DNA of 48,897 nt from Subsaximicrobium wynnwilliamsii. GTDB lineage: Bacteria; Bacteroidota; Bacteroidia; Flavobacteriales; Flavobacteriaceae. The position numbers and the translations under genes were made by a program. The first letter of the stretch is position 1, and each line of letters begins with the position of its first letter. Under the pieces are notes generated by a model. It ran no database searches, had not been told where the DNA came from, and was given only the letters and a program-made list of their open reading frames with translations. Below are positions 23,724-34,200 of the stretch, piece by piece. The DNA is taken from positions 1 through 48,897 of the forward strand of contig NZ_VORM01000033.1 in NCBI RefSeq assembly GCF_007997225.1, in the 5' to 3' direction.

Positions 23724-26700
23724 ATGATTATGAATTCAAAAATTACTTATCAAACATTTTTAAAATTTAAGGGATTAACCATAATCCTGCTGTTATTATC
23801 CACTACGGGCTTGATAGCACAAACGGTGACCAATGTATTCCCAACACGGGTAACCACAAAATCGACAATAATTGTTTCAGGAGCTGGCTTTACGTCTGGA
23901 ACTACCGTAAATCTCACTGGCATCGCCATAAACAACTTTAGTGTTGTAAATGCCAATGAAATAAAATTTGAGGTCAGTTTTACTGGAAGTGCCGATGTGG
24001 TTGCGAATCTCATTGTTGGAGGAACAGACTCCAATATTGATATTGAATATGTGGCTCCAACCCCTAAGACGCTTAGAAATGGCCCAACTAGTAACGTTAC
24101 AAAAGTAACAGAGATCTTTACTACTTACAACGGATTTTGGAGATCTTCACAATGGAAAGCAGACCCTAACAACCAAGATCTGAAACCAAACACAAGACAT
24201 GACCTTTTAGCTTTTACTTATGATGGCGTCACGTATTCCACTGGAGTTGACGATGCCTTGCTTACAACAAATGGAGTTGCTTTTAGCACGCAGTTATTTT
24301 ATGCCTATACCACCAATGGTGTTGATGGCATTACCCAATCCCAAAACTATATCGCCATGGCCGATTTGATTGATGGTCAGGAAAATGAAGGAAACACTAT
24401 TACTTCACCAGAAATTTTAGGTGCTACCATTTATGATGTGTTGATAGATGGTGTGAATGGTTTAGATATAGGTACAGGTGTTACCAATTTCAACCAAACG
24501 TCTGATGTTCAATTTTATAGTAGTGGTGGTCAATTGGGTGCTATCAATGACGATATCCCAGATTTTTTGATCTCACAAATTGCAAGTGCAGGAAGCACAG
24601 ATATTTATTATTATGCAGATTCCCAAGAGAATGTAGTTGGAAGACCTATCAAATTAACCATTCTTCAAGAAAACGAAAGTGATGGTGATGCTCTATTGGC
24701 CGAATGGCGATTGGATTTATATAATCTAACTTCAGGTACAAACTACGGTGTCGCCACACCACAGAGTTTGGCATTTTCCAATAGTGAAGAGCGCCCTTTG
24801 CGTATGGCGGCATTTACATTTGAGAATTTTGAAATAACCCCAGCTAATATCGAGGCCATCAATAACATAAACATGGTCGCTGGAGGAACTGCAGATTTGG
24901 CTTTTCTAGCTTATAATAGAGGTTCTTTTGATATCAAAACGCCTGTGGTCACTCAATTTCCGGTATCGAGAAATGTATGCAAAATTCCAAGTGCAGCCGA
25001 TATTACTTTGGTTGCCACTGCAGCTGTTTCAGGTGGCGCAACGGGAAATCCTGAAGAAGACCTATCCTACCAGTGGTTTAAGTACAACGATCCAATTCCC
25101 GGTGCAACTTCAAATAGCTATACCATAAGCGGAGCTGTTAATTTAGAAGATCTTGCGCTTTATAGATTGAAAGTAACCAACGATTTTGGAGCACTTATAG
25201 TACCAGCAACTATCACTCAGGGTGGAACACCTGTATTCTGGAATGGCACTGATTGGGAACTTCCCCCAGCCTATACTGCAGCAGGGATAACCACTGTAGC
25301 CGATGAAGAAAGAGGTTTGGTTTTTACTGAGAATTATAACCAAGCCGGAGATTTGGAAGGCTGTGATTGTACGGTTCCTGCTGGGAATCAAGTCATCATT
25401 CCTTCTGGTTCTACGCTTAAACTCTACAACACGGTTAAAGTAGCGAATGGTGCAAGTTTGACCATTAAAGACAATGCCAATCTAATCCAGACAAAAGAGG
25501 TATCCACGAATGCCAATACAGGTAATATTCGTGTGGAGCGTGAAGCTACTGATTTGCATGAAAATGATTTTGTGTTCTGGTCTTCGCCAGTAAACGGTTT
25601 CGATGTGTCTGGGATTACAAGTCCGTATGCAAGCACTGCATTTCAATGGGATGTTAATGCTGCCAATACGGAAGGCACTGTTGGAGATTGGGTACCTACT
25701 TCTGGAGTCATGACCGCGGCTGAAGGTTATGTTGTGCAAGTGCCAACCGAATATGTGGCTTCTGGTTTTACAGCAACTTTTCTAGGCGTCCCTCGAAATG
25801 GAACTATAGCTGTTGAAGTGTCTAAGTCTGTTGGAAATACTCAACCTTCGTTAGAAACACGTCATTGGAACCTCTTGGGAAATCCGTATCCATCTGCAAT
25901 AAATGCGGATCAACTTCTTGATGAAAACGGCAATCTTGAAGGCCATGTAAGACTATGGTCGCATGACACAGAGATTTCAAACAGCTCCAATCCATTTTAT
26001 ACCGGAGTTGTTTATAATTATGATAACGATTACGTGACGTATAATGCTACTGGTGCCACACCTCCAAATACATTTGAAGGGAATATCGCTTCCGGACAAG
26101 GCTTTTACGTACAGGTTTTAGAAAGCGCTGCGGCAACATCAAACGTTACATTCTCAAACGCCTTGCGTTACGATGCCAATGAAGAAGCCTATGATAATTC
26201 TACTTTTTTCAGAAATACAGATGCTTCTGCCGCTGCAATGGATGATACCGATAAGGAGTTGATTTGGTTAAGCTTGGTTGATGCCAGCAATGTCTCTTCA
26301 AGTGCTTTAGTGGGATACGTCAATGGCGCAACTGAAGGAAAAGACAGGCTGTATGATACCTATTCTGAAGATGCAGCTTTCAGTTTGTTTTCATTGATAG
26401 GCAGTTCAAAGATGAACATACAGGGGCGTTCGCTTCCGTTTTCAGCTGAAGATACTGTTCCTTTAGGTGCTAATATTCCACAAGATGGAACCTATTCCAT
26501 TGGGATTGATATGCTGCAGGGCGCTACTTTTGTAGGTCAGGAGCAGGGCATTTATCTTGAAGACAGCTTGTTGGATTTAGAACATGATTTGAGAGCTTCT
26601 CCGTATTCTTTTACCGCTGAAGCAGGAACCATTTCAAATCGCTTTGCTTTGAAGTATGTCGCAGCGCCACTTTCTGTAAATGACAATACGTATGCAGATA

Positions 26701-26918
26701 CCTTTGCTTTTGTAATTCATAATGAGCTACAAATAAAGTCTGCCGTAAGTATCAAAGCGGTTCAAATTTATGATATCTCGGGTAAGAATCTTAAAAGTTA
26801 TGCTCCTGAAAGAAACACGACCCATTTTAAAGACGAGTTCCAATTTTCAAAAGGAGTTTATCTTGCGGTCATCACATTGGATAATGAGGTGAAGCTGACC
26901 AAAAAACTGATCAATTAA
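23724..26918 (+). CDS. Secreted multidomain protein with T9SS type A sorting domain
   Basis: 1064-residue cell-surface or secreted protein. The signal peptide ends near LIAQ (about 33). Residues about 34-110 form an IPT/TIG immunoglobulin-like domain (VTNVFPTRVTTKSTIIVSG, GAGFTSGTTVNLTG). An Ig-like domain of the surface-cargo type lies at about 418-500 (LSYQWFKYNDPIPGA, YRLKVTNDFG). A conserved long beta region follows (LLGNPYPSAINADQL). The last 80 residues are a type A C-terminal sorting domain (VQIYDISGKNLKSYAPERNT, then FSKGVYLAVITLDNEVKLTK), which directs export by the type IX system and anchoring at the surface. No catalytic motif is evident. A second ATG two codons downstream (23730) is an equally good start. 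A strong terminator follows. Confidence 0.85.
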   Translation: MIMNSKITYQTFLKFKGLTIILLLLSTTGLIAQTVTNVFPTRVTTKSTIIVSGAGFTSGTTVNLTGIAINNFSVVNANEIKFEVSFTGSADVVANLIVGGTDSNIDIEYVAPTPKTLRNGPTSNVTKVTEIFTTYNGFWRSSQWKADPNNQDLKPNTRHDLLAFTYDGVTYSTGVDDALLTTNGVAFSTQLFYAYTTNGVDGITQSQNYIAMADLIDGQENEGNTITSPEILGATIYDVLIDGVNGLDIGTGVTNFNQTSDVQFYSSGGQLGAINDDIPDFLISQIASAGSTDIYYYADSQENVVGRPIKLTILQENESDGDALLAEWRLDLYNLTSGTNYGVATPQSLAFSNSEERPLRMAAFTFENFEITPANIEAINNINMVAGGTADLAFLAYNRGSFDIKTPVVTQFPVSRNVCKIPSAADITLVATAAVSGGATGNPEEDLSYQWFKYNDPIPGATSNSYTISGAVNLEDLALYRLKVTNDFGALIVPATITQGGTPVFWNGTDWELPPAYTAAGITTVADEERGLVFTENYNQAGDLEGCDCTVPAGNQVIIPSGSTLKLYNTVKVANGASLTIKDNANLIQTKEVSTNANTGNIRVEREATDLHENDFVFWSSPVNGFDVSGITSPYASTAFQWDVNAANTEGTVGDWVPTSGVMTAAEGYVVQVPTEYVASGFTATFLGVPRNGTIAVEVSKSVGNTQPSLETRHWNLLGNPYPSAINADQLLDENGNLEGHVRLWSHDTEISNSSNPFYTGVVYNYDNDYVTYNATGATPPNTFEGNIASGQGFYVQVLESAAATSNVTFSNALRYDANEEAYDNSTFFRNTDASAAAMDDTDKELIWLSLVDASNVSSSALVGYVNGATEGKDRLYDTYSEDAAFSLFSLIGSSKMNIQGRSLPFSAEDTVPLGANIPQDGTYSIGIDMLQGATFVGQEQGIYLEDSLLDLEHDLRASPYSFTAEAGTISNRFALKYVAAPLSVNDNTYADTFAFVIHNELQIKSAVSIKAVQIYDISGKNLKSYAPERNTTHFKDEFQFSKGVYLAVITLDNEVKLTKKLIN

Positions 26919-26944
26919 GAGTAAGTGCTCTGCAACTTGATATT

Positions 26945-26980
26945 AAAGCCTCTTCTGTTTAAAGAAGGGGCTTTTTTTTT
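26945..26980 (+). terminator. Rho-independent terminator of the T9SS type A cargo gene
   Basis: AAAGCCTCTTCT, a short loop, then AGAAGGGGCTTT running into nine T residues. It lies 27 bases after the stop codon at 26918. Confidence 0.9.
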
Positions 26981-27417
26981 GAATAGAGGCGAGAAGCAAA
27001 TCCCTCCAGAGGGTTATATTCTCCGAGGCTTAGCTCGAAATACAAAGAACAACTTTCAATTCATGCCTTGCGGGCTTGCCCAGAGCTTATTGATTTGAGT
27101 GGTGTAGGCCAATACGGCCTATCCATCCATTGGGGCTTGCTATTGCAATGAAGCTATGGGCATAAGCTTCCCAAAGACTGTAAACATCAAGAACTGCTGC
27201 TATGATTTACAATCGACACTTAAGAAGTCAGGTTTAAAATTCCAGAAAGGATCGCATTTCTTCTAGCATAGCCTTTGATAGCGTTCAAATGCAGATGGAA
27301 TGTCTCGACCTTGGGTCTTGCGTTAAAAAAAATCCATAGTGCAGAAATAAAATGAATTAGGTTTCATAATCTTTAACACAATCTGGGCTAATAATTTTAA
27401 AAAAATCGACAAAACGC
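26981..27417. other. Intergenic stretch, repeat copy and no gene
   Basis: Holds repeat family 1 copy B in its first part. The remaining 320 bases show no gene on either strand. Confidence 0.5.
27001..27096 (+). repeat. Dispersed intergenic repeat family 1, copy B
   Basis: Full-length partner of copy A (14061-14150): CCAGAGGGTTATATTCTCCG, then GAAATACAAAGAACA, TTTCAATTCATGCCTTGCGG, GCTTGCCC and TTATTGATTT. CGAGGCTTAGCTCG inside it can form a small hairpin. Confidence 0.75.
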
Positions 27418-27447
27418 TTGTTTTTTTCGTTTAATTACATAAATTTG
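27418..27447 (+). promoter_or_regulatory. Consensus Bacteroidetes promoter
   Basis: TTG at 27418-27420, a 19-base spacer and a perfect TAAATTTG at 27440-27447, 26 bases before the start at 27474. The best promoter match in the window. Confidence 0.7.
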
Positions 27448-27473
27448 CGATATAGAACCCTAATATCTTAACT

Positions 27474-27926
27474 ATGAAAACTAAACTTATTCTATGTAGC
27501 CTTGTTCTTTTGATGATGACAAGCTTCAGTTTTGCTCAAAACAAGGACGACGCTTTAAACATCATCAGTGGGAATGTGTCCATCTCCAAATACCACGATC
27601 GTAATGATTTGGATCGTATGAACAAAGGTGAATTGCTCAAATTGTATATGGAGCGTATTGAGGTAATTGTAAAAATCCTACCTAATATTGCTTTTGCCAC
27701 CAAGCCCGGTGTTACCATGACATCTTTGGGGATTCCAGATACCAAGGATCACAGAAATGCTTTGGAGGATAATATTAAGGCCTCAAACGACTACTTTGAT
27801 AGTACCATAGAATATCAAAAGAAGATCTTACCCTATTCTGATAAGTCCAATTTAATCGCTGCCATATTATTTTATGAGCAGACTTTAAAATCCCTGCATA
27901 CTTATAACGAGTTCAATCGTTTTTAA
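27474..27926 (+). CDS. Small secreted protein of unknown function
   Basis: 150 residues with a signal peptide cleaved after SFA (MKTKLILCSLVLLMMTSFSF, about residue 21). The mature part is helical: KDDALNIISGN, DRMNKGELLKLYMERIEVIV and HRNALEDNIKASNDYFD. No sorting domain, lipobox or membrane helix is present, so it is probably periplasmic. I do not recognise the family. It has its own promoter and terminator, and lies upstream of the gliding-type operon together with the beta-helix protein, so a role in envelope or surface assembly is only a guess from position. Confidence 0.7.
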   Translation: MKTKLILCSLVLLMMTSFSFAQNKDDALNIISGNVSISKYHDRNDLDRMNKGELLKLYMERIEVIVKILPNIAFATKPGVTMTSLGIPDTKDHRNALEDNIKASNDYFDSTIEYQKKILPYSDKSNLIAAILFYEQTLKSLHTYNEFNRF

Positions 27927-28024
27927 TACGCACTTGAATAGGAATTGAGCCTTTCGAAAAATCAACTAATTTTTAACCGGTAAAGTTCGAAATGAAACTG
28001 TTTTGGAGATGGACTAATTTGCTT

Positions 28025-28053
28025 AAATAACCGATGAACCCATCGGTTATTTT
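28025..28053 (+). terminator. Terminator hairpin of the small secreted protein gene
   Basis: AAATAACCGATG-aacc-CATCGGTTATTT, a perfect 12-bp stem with a 4-base loop followed by TTCATTT, about 100 bases after the stop at 27926. Confidence 0.75.
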
Positions 28054-28221
28054 CATTTACAGATGGAACCAATACGCACATTTAGAAAAGCTTAATAGGC
28101 TCAATCTGGCTCTCAAACCAGAAATTGAAATAAAAATTATGTTATAATTACCGACTAAAGAGTTAAATTTGTAGTAATAATATTACTTTTATGATTTATA
28201 CAGGTATTTAATCGATAAAAT

Positions 28222-28252
28222 TTGTATTTCATGGAATTTGTTCTTATGTTTG
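28222..28252 (+). promoter_or_regulatory. Promoter of the beta-helix protein gene
   Basis: TTG at 28222-28224, a 20-base spacer and a perfect TATGTTTG at 28245-28252, 44 bases before the start at 28297. Confidence 0.6.
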
Positions 28253-28296
28253 AATTTATTATCTAAAACCCTAATCCATTCATTAATTAGTCTACA

Positions 28297-29607
28297 ATGA
28301 AAAAAATTACACAACTTTCCTTCCTGTTGCTTTTCGCGTTTGTTAGCGTAAGCGCACAACAGGAAAAAGGAATAATCGGCTCAAGCAATTGGTTAAGAAA
28401 CTGGACAGAATTTAGCCCCAATAAAACCCAGTATGGAGAACCTACACAGATTCTCACGGGGAACATTTCAACAGACACCAAATTGAACAAAAAAGACGTT
28501 TACCTATTATTGGGTAACGTGTTTGTGACAGATAGCACGCAACTTACCATTGAACCAGGAACCGTCATTCTTGGCGATTACAAAACCAATGGCACGCTTA
28601 CCATTTCCAAAGGTTGCAAAATCATTGCCGATGGTACCGAAACAGATCCCATCATCTTTACTTCAAACAGGAACGTTAAGAAAGAAGGCGACTGGGGCGG
28701 ACTCTTCATTTTGGGTGATGCGCCTATCAATAAATACGGCAATGGTGCTGCCATTACTTACGGCATGCGCCCAGCAAACCCAGAAAGCATCACTTATGGT
28801 GGGCAGAATGTCAAAGCCAATTCAGGGATCTTAAACTACGTTCGCATTGAGTTCGCTGGAAAACGCACCAAGGATTTCGGTTTTTTCGATGCCCTTACCT
28901 TGGCAGGTGTTGGCAGTGAAACGCAAATAGAAAATGTTATGGTTAGCTATTGCGCTGGTAACTCCTTCAACGTTATTGGCGGTGTGACCAACCTCTCTAA
29001 AATGGTCTCCTTTAGATCGAGCTCCAACGATTATAAGTTCAATTATGGCGCCCAGTCCAACATATCCAATTCCTTGGCCATACGCTCCCCGTATGTTTCT
29101 GGTGTTGAAACGGCGAGATGCATGTATGTGTCCTCTTATGATAATAAACAGGATGTTGACTTTTCAAAAAAAGGCACCTCTGTTACGGCAAGAAACCTAA
29201 CCTTGGTTAATGTGAGTGACAATCTCGCTTCAGATATTAAGGTGGGATTGGTAAAGGCCGCCCTTTACATTTCAAAAGATGCTGCTATGGATATTAGTAA
29301 AAGCGTGATCTCCGGATTTAATCCAGCCGTAGTTTTTGACAATGCCATCGTGGTAAACAGCGAAAATCTAGACCGCTTGAAATTCACAGAAATGTACTTC
29401 AATAATTGTAAAGGAAACATTTTCATCGAAAACAACTCCAATAACGAAGATCTTGAAAACTGGTATGGTAACAGAGCATTTTCCAATGTGTACTCTAAAG
29501 GCGACGATGCTGAAACGTTTATCGATCTCCAAAGCACCACGAGCCCAGATTACAGATTGCGAATCAACAAAATCATAGCCTCTAACGATTTAGAATTAGA
29601 CGACTAA
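28297..29607 (+). CDS. Secreted right-handed beta-helix-like protein
   Basis: 436 residues with a signal peptide cleaved after VSA (residue 20). The body has the short-strand pattern of a parallel beta-helix: LTIEPGTVILGDYKTNGTLT, CKIIADGTETDPIIFTSN, GDWGGLFILGDAPINKYG, LNYVRIEFAGKRTKDFG and ENVMVSYCAGNSFNVIGG. The family is common in flavobacteria as a presumed surface protein. There is no type A or B sorting domain at the C-terminus (it ends IIASNDLELDD), so export may stop in the periplasm or rely on another signal. No catalytic residues of pectate lyases are obvious. Promoter and downstream hairpin mark it as a single-gene unit just before the sprC-like gene. Confidence 0.75.
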   Translation: MKKITQLSFLLLFAFVSVSAQQEKGIIGSSNWLRNWTEFSPNKTQYGEPTQILTGNISTDTKLNKKDVYLLLGNVFVTDSTQLTIEPGTVILGDYKTNGTLTISKGCKIIADGTETDPIIFTSNRNVKKEGDWGGLFILGDAPINKYGNGAAITYGMRPANPESITYGGQNVKANSGILNYVRIEFAGKRTKDFGFFDALTLAGVGSETQIENVMVSYCAGNSFNVIGGVTNLSKMVSFRSSSNDYKFNYGAQSNISNSLAIRSPYVSGVETARCMYVSSYDNKQDVDFSKKGTSVTARNLTLVNVSDNLASDIKVGLVKAALYISKDAAMDISKSVISGFNPAVVFDNAIVVNSENLDRLKFTEMYFNNCKGNIFIENNSNNEDLENWYGNRAFSNVYSKGDDAETFIDLQSTTSPDYRLRINKIIASNDLELDD

Positions 29608-29614
29608 TCCCATT

Positions 29615-29650
29615 GACCCAATCCATTGTTAGCTTTTGCATGGTTGGGTC
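29615..29650 (+). terminator. Possible terminator hairpin
   Basis: GACCCAATCCA and TGGTTGGGTC pair with one bulge, 8 bases after the stop of the beta-helix protein gene. There is no T-run, so terminator strength is doubtful. Confidence 0.4.
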
Positions 29651-29754
29651 TTGGATCTGGCCTGAACACTTTTAGATCAATTTGTTCATGGCATTAAAAA
29701 TTAAGTGATGAATTGAATGTCATCGAACGATAGAACTATGCTAATCGAAATTGA

Positions 29755-31218
29755 ATGCAAAAAACTACTAACTTAAACAGACTGTTATGTGTACTTTGTT
29801 TAATTGCCGTTTCTATAACAGCGCAATTAAACGCACAGATTGTCATTGGCGCGCCCAATTTGGGTTTTAGCCAAGCTTGTGCGAGTTCAACATTCAATTC
29901 TTATAGCGCAACTTTTGTATTTTCCCCAGCCTCGGCATTGGGCGATACCAATCAGTTTATTATTGAAATGTCCAATGAAGAGGGCGATTTTACAGACCCT
30001 ACCATTGTATTCACATCACAACCCAACGTTTTTACTACATCACCAGCCACCATAAATTTCTCATTGCCATCAACCACCTCGGGTGAGGCTTACAAAATTC
30101 GCGTCAAAAGTACTGCTCCTGCAGCCACGAGCTCAAGATCTGCTGCCTTTGCCGCTTATTACAAAATTCAAGACAGTCCGTTCTCGATCAACAATTTGGT
30201 TGAAACCGGTGCTTTTTGCAGTGGTGGGAGCTATTTGTTGACCATTGACAATCCTGGATCTGGAGAAAATGACTCGCCGCTCAACTATCCGTCCTTGACG
30301 TATAATTGGTTTAAGGAAACTGGACCAACGACTTCTGTTTTTGTAGCCGAAGGCAATACCTTGAATGTGACCCAAGAAGGCACTTATTTTGTAAAAACCA
30401 ATTACGGCACCTGTACCTCAAGTTCATTTTCAAACCGCGTTAGCATTTCTGAAGCAGTTTCAGGTGAAGCCAGTGCATCCATTACCTCTAGCTTGGGGAG
30501 CCCATTTTGTCCCGATCAGGGCATGACTACGCTAAGCACCATAAGTGGTCTTGGCTATCAATGGTTTAAAGATGGTGTTGCCATCCCAGATGCTATAGAG
30601 CAGACCTATCAAACGGATGCTTCCGGACTTTTTGCCGTTCAGGTCGATTTAGGGAGCTGTCAAGCTTCAGGCGCCATAGATTTGGTAAGCGAAAGTTTTG
30701 AGGGCAGTTTGAATGTTTCCGAAGTAAATGAAATCGAAGAAGGAGAAAGCTTGGAAGTGACGGTAAGCACTACTGCTCAAAACCCCACCTATGTATGGTA
30801 TTTCAACGATACACTTATTCCCGGTGCAACAAGTGATACGTACACAGCTTCAGCATTTGGAGCCTACAGCGTTTTGGTAAGCCAGTCTGCAGGTTGCGTG
30901 GCCACCAATACATTTCCTTTTGAAATCACAGAGGCCATGGACCCCTTCCCAGAAGTGGCCAACATACCAAATCTTATAAGTCCCAATGGCGACGGCATCA
31001 ATGATACTTGGGTCATCCCCCTGCAATACGTGGATGGCACAGATACTGAAGTCATGATCATGGACAACCGCGGAAAAATCGTTCTGCAAACCAAAGCATA
31101 TCTCAATAATTGGCCCGAGGATCAATTGGATTTGAATAGTATAAATCAAGTGTATTATTACATATTAACCACGCCCGATAATAAAACCAAAAAGGGCTCG
31201 ATCACGCTAGTGAAATAA
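29755..31218 (+). CDS. sprC: SprC-like secreted protein with T9SS type B sorting domain
   Basis: 487 residues. Signal peptide cleaved after LNA (about 27). Ig-like modules of the kind used in surface proteins follow (LTYNWFKETGPTTSVFVAEG, GLGYQWFKDGVAIPDA, PTYVWYFNDTLIPGATSDTY). The last 85 residues are a type B (gliding-associated) sorting domain: NIPNLISPNGDGINDTWVIP ... YILTTPDNKTKKGSITLVK. The stop codon is one base from the start of the next gene, so the two are translationally linked. Position (first of four genes: type B cargo, PorP-fusion, giant adhesin, SprF-like) matches sprC of the F. johnsoniae sprCDBF operon, which supports SprB-dependent gliding. The symbol rests on gene order and domain, not on alignment. 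Confidence 0.7.
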   Translation: MQKTTNLNRLLCVLCLIAVSITAQLNAQIVIGAPNLGFSQACASSTFNSYSATFVFSPASALGDTNQFIIEMSNEEGDFTDPTIVFTSQPNVFTTSPATINFSLPSTTSGEAYKIRVKSTAPAATSSRSAAFAAYYKIQDSPFSINNLVETGAFCSGGSYLLTIDNPGSGENDSPLNYPSLTYNWFKETGPTTSVFVAEGNTLNVTQEGTYFVKTNYGTCTSSSFSNRVSISEAVSGEASASITSSLGSPFCPDQGMTTLSTISGLGYQWFKDGVAIPDAIEQTYQTDASGLFAVQVDLGSCQASGAIDLVSESFEGSLNVSEVNEIEEGESLEVTVSTTAQNPTYVWYFNDTLIPGATSDTYTASAFGAYSVLVSQSAGCVATNTFPFEITEAMDPFPEVANIPNLISPNGDGINDTWVIPLQYVDGTDTEVMIMDNRGKIVLQTKAYLNNWPEDQLDLNSINQVYYYILTTPDNKTKKGSITLVK

Positions 31219-31219
31219 A

Positions 31220-34200
31220 ATGAAAAACGGAGTTTTAACCATAGTGTTCCTTTTCTGTGCCATACAGATGTTCTATTCTCAAGAAGAGGATGGGGTGGTT
31301 TCGCTAGCATTACCTACAAGAAACTCCTTGACCTTCAATCGTTTTCTTATCAACCCAACCTTCAGCTTTGTAAGAGAACAGCATCGCTATGTGAGCATGA
31401 CCAATAAGCGGGAGTGGGTTCAGTTTGACGATGCCCCAACAACGTATTTGGCCAGTTATTCTGGACGATTCAGAGAGAATATGGGTATCGGTATCGCCGT
31501 ATTTCAGCAAAATTATGGCGTATTGACCACTTTTGGTGGTACCTTGAACTTCGCTTATAATGCACAATTACAAAGAGACAGCAATCTTACTTTCGGTCTA
31601 AACTTGGGTATTTATAGCAGCGGCATTGACGCGGGTCGGGTGGTTACCAATTTTGAGGATCCATCTTTAAATACGATTCCGTCAAACACGTTGATTAGCG
31701 TTAACCCTGGTATTAATTACGGATTGGCGTTCTTGGACTTTGGCGTTTCCATCAAGAATTTGGCACTTTACAACATGAGCACTTCAACCTTGATTGAAGA
31801 CAATCCAGAGCAAAGCATTCAAGCGCACATGATGCATACGGGCTATGTGAGGAGCAATGGTTTTTTTGACGAAAGTAAATTCTCAGGCCTATTGCGAGGG
31901 GAACTGGGGAAAGACAATAGCATCATTTCGGCAATTGCCATGCTAACCGTGCCTAAGGGCATTTGGGCACAAGTGGGCTACAATACATTATATGGCGTTT
32001 CTGGCGGCTTGGGTTTAAACATCACCAAATCCATAGCCATCGAATATAATTTCGAAAAAGCGCTCGGTGATTTAACCAATTTTGGTCCGTCGCATGAAGT
32101 TACTTTAGCCTACAGATTCAATACAGATCGACGTTATGATTACAGTGGCAACGATGAGGTGGGCAGTTTGATTTCAAGCGAAAAAAGAGTAAAAAGACCA
32201 GTATCAAAAATAGATAAGGCACAGGCTGAAGCCAACAGGCAACAAGCCATAGCAGATAGAGCACAAGCCAAATTGGATCAAGAAGCCAAACTTAAGGCAG
32301 ACGAAGCAGCAAATGCAAAAGCCAAGGAAACTGCTGCGGCAGAAGCGATATTGGTTACAGAAGCCAAAGCTGAAGCCGAAGCCAAAGCAGAACAAGTAGC
32401 TGAACTAAAAAGCGCTGCGGAAGTAGAGGCACAGGCATCGGCAGAAGCGCAATTGGCAGCAGCCGAAGCCGCAAGACTCAAAGCAGAAGCGGAAGCCGAA
32501 GCCGAAACCCAACGTGTTGCCCAAGCGGAAGCAGCAGCCCGACAAGAAGCCGCAGCTCAAGCTGTATTGGCAGCGGCCGAAACCGCAAGACTCAAAGCAG
32601 AAGCGGAAGCAAAAGCCGAAACCCAACGTATCGCCCAAACGGAAGCAATAGCCCGACAAGAAGCAGCAGCACGAGTTAAATTAGCCGCCGCCGAAACCGC
32701 AAGACTCAAAGCCGAAGCGGAAGCCGAAGCCGAAACCCAACGTGTTGCCCAAGCGGAAGCAGCAGCCCGACAAGAAGCCGCAGCTCAAGCTGAATTGGCA
32801 GCGGCCGAAACCGCAAGACTCAAAGCAGAAGCGGAAGCGGAAGCCAAAGCCGAAACCCAACGTGTTGCCCAAGCGGAAGCTGCAGCCCGACAAGAAGCCG
32901 CAGCGCAAGCTGAATTGGCAGCAACCGAAACCGCAAGACTCAAAGCAGAAGCGGAAGCCAAAGCCGAAACCCAACGTGTTGCCCAAGCGGAAGCAGCAGC
33001 CCGACAAGAAGCCGCAGCGCAAGCTGAATTGGCAGCAACCGAAACCGCAAGACTCAAAGCAGAAGCGGAAGCCAAAGCCGAAACCCAACGTGTTGCCCAA
33101 GCGGAAGCAGCAGCCCGACAAGAAGCCGCAGCGCAAGCTGAATTGGCAGCAACCGAAGCCGCAAGACTCAAAGCAGAAGCGGAAGCCAAAGCCGAAACCC
33201 AACGTGTTGCCCAAGCGGAAGCAGCAGCCCGACAAGAAGCCGCAGCGCAAGCTGTATTGGCAGCAGCCGAAACGGCAAGACTCAAAGCAGAAGCGGAAGC
33301 CGAAGCCGAAACCCAACGTATAGCCCAAGCGGAAGCAGCACAAGAAGCCGCAGCGCAAGCTGAATTGGCAGCGGCCGAAACCGCAAGACTCAAAGCAGAA
33401 GCAGAAGCGGAAGCCGAAGCCGAAACCCAACGTGTTGCCCAGGCGGAAGCAGCAGCCCGGCAAGAAGCCGCAGATCAAGCTGTATTGGCAGCAGCCGAAA
33501 CCGCAAGACTCAAAGCAGAAGCGGAAGCCAAAGCCGAAACCCAACGTGTTGCCCAAGCGGAAGCAGCAGCCCGACAAGAAGCCGCAGCGCAAGCTGTATT
33601 GGCAATTGCAGAACAACAGAAAACAGACAGCGAAAACAACTCTTTACCAAACGCATCAGACGAAATGGCCAAAACCATGAATGCCTTGGCAGAATCAACA
33701 GCGAGTTCTGGTCAGTCCCAGCAAGCGCTTATAGCAGAGTTGGCAGCAGCCGTGGCCAGTAAGGACAAAGATTTGCAGGATCTCAAAAAGGAAAACGATC
33801 TAAGTGAACAAGGCATTTTCTTAGCACCTAAACCATTTAAGAGCATCACTGCAGAGAACAATGCCATTGAGGCCTTAAAAGTGAATCTTGATAATTCCAT
33901 TCAGGCGCGAAGTAATGAAATCGATGAGTTACAAACGCTTTATGATCAAAGAGTGAAAATCGCCACCATGCGAAATGATGAGGTCACCTTGTTTTACAAG
34001 AAGAATCTCGACAGGTTGAAAGCGGAACAATTAACCGCCCTAAGTACCAGAGAACGACTTACGGCATCCTTGAAATCCATTAAAATTGCCACTGAATTTG
34101 AAAGAAAACGTAGAATCAAACGTGCAGCTTTCGATAACGAACAGGATCGCTTTATACAAGACAAGGCTACTTTAGATCGGATCAAACAAAACACCAATTT

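Noticed and set aside
32681-33616. Long minus-strand open frame rich in Cys, Phe and Gly
   Set aside because: It is the antisense of the ten Ala/Glu/Lys repeats in the sprD-like gene. Repeats keep all frames open.
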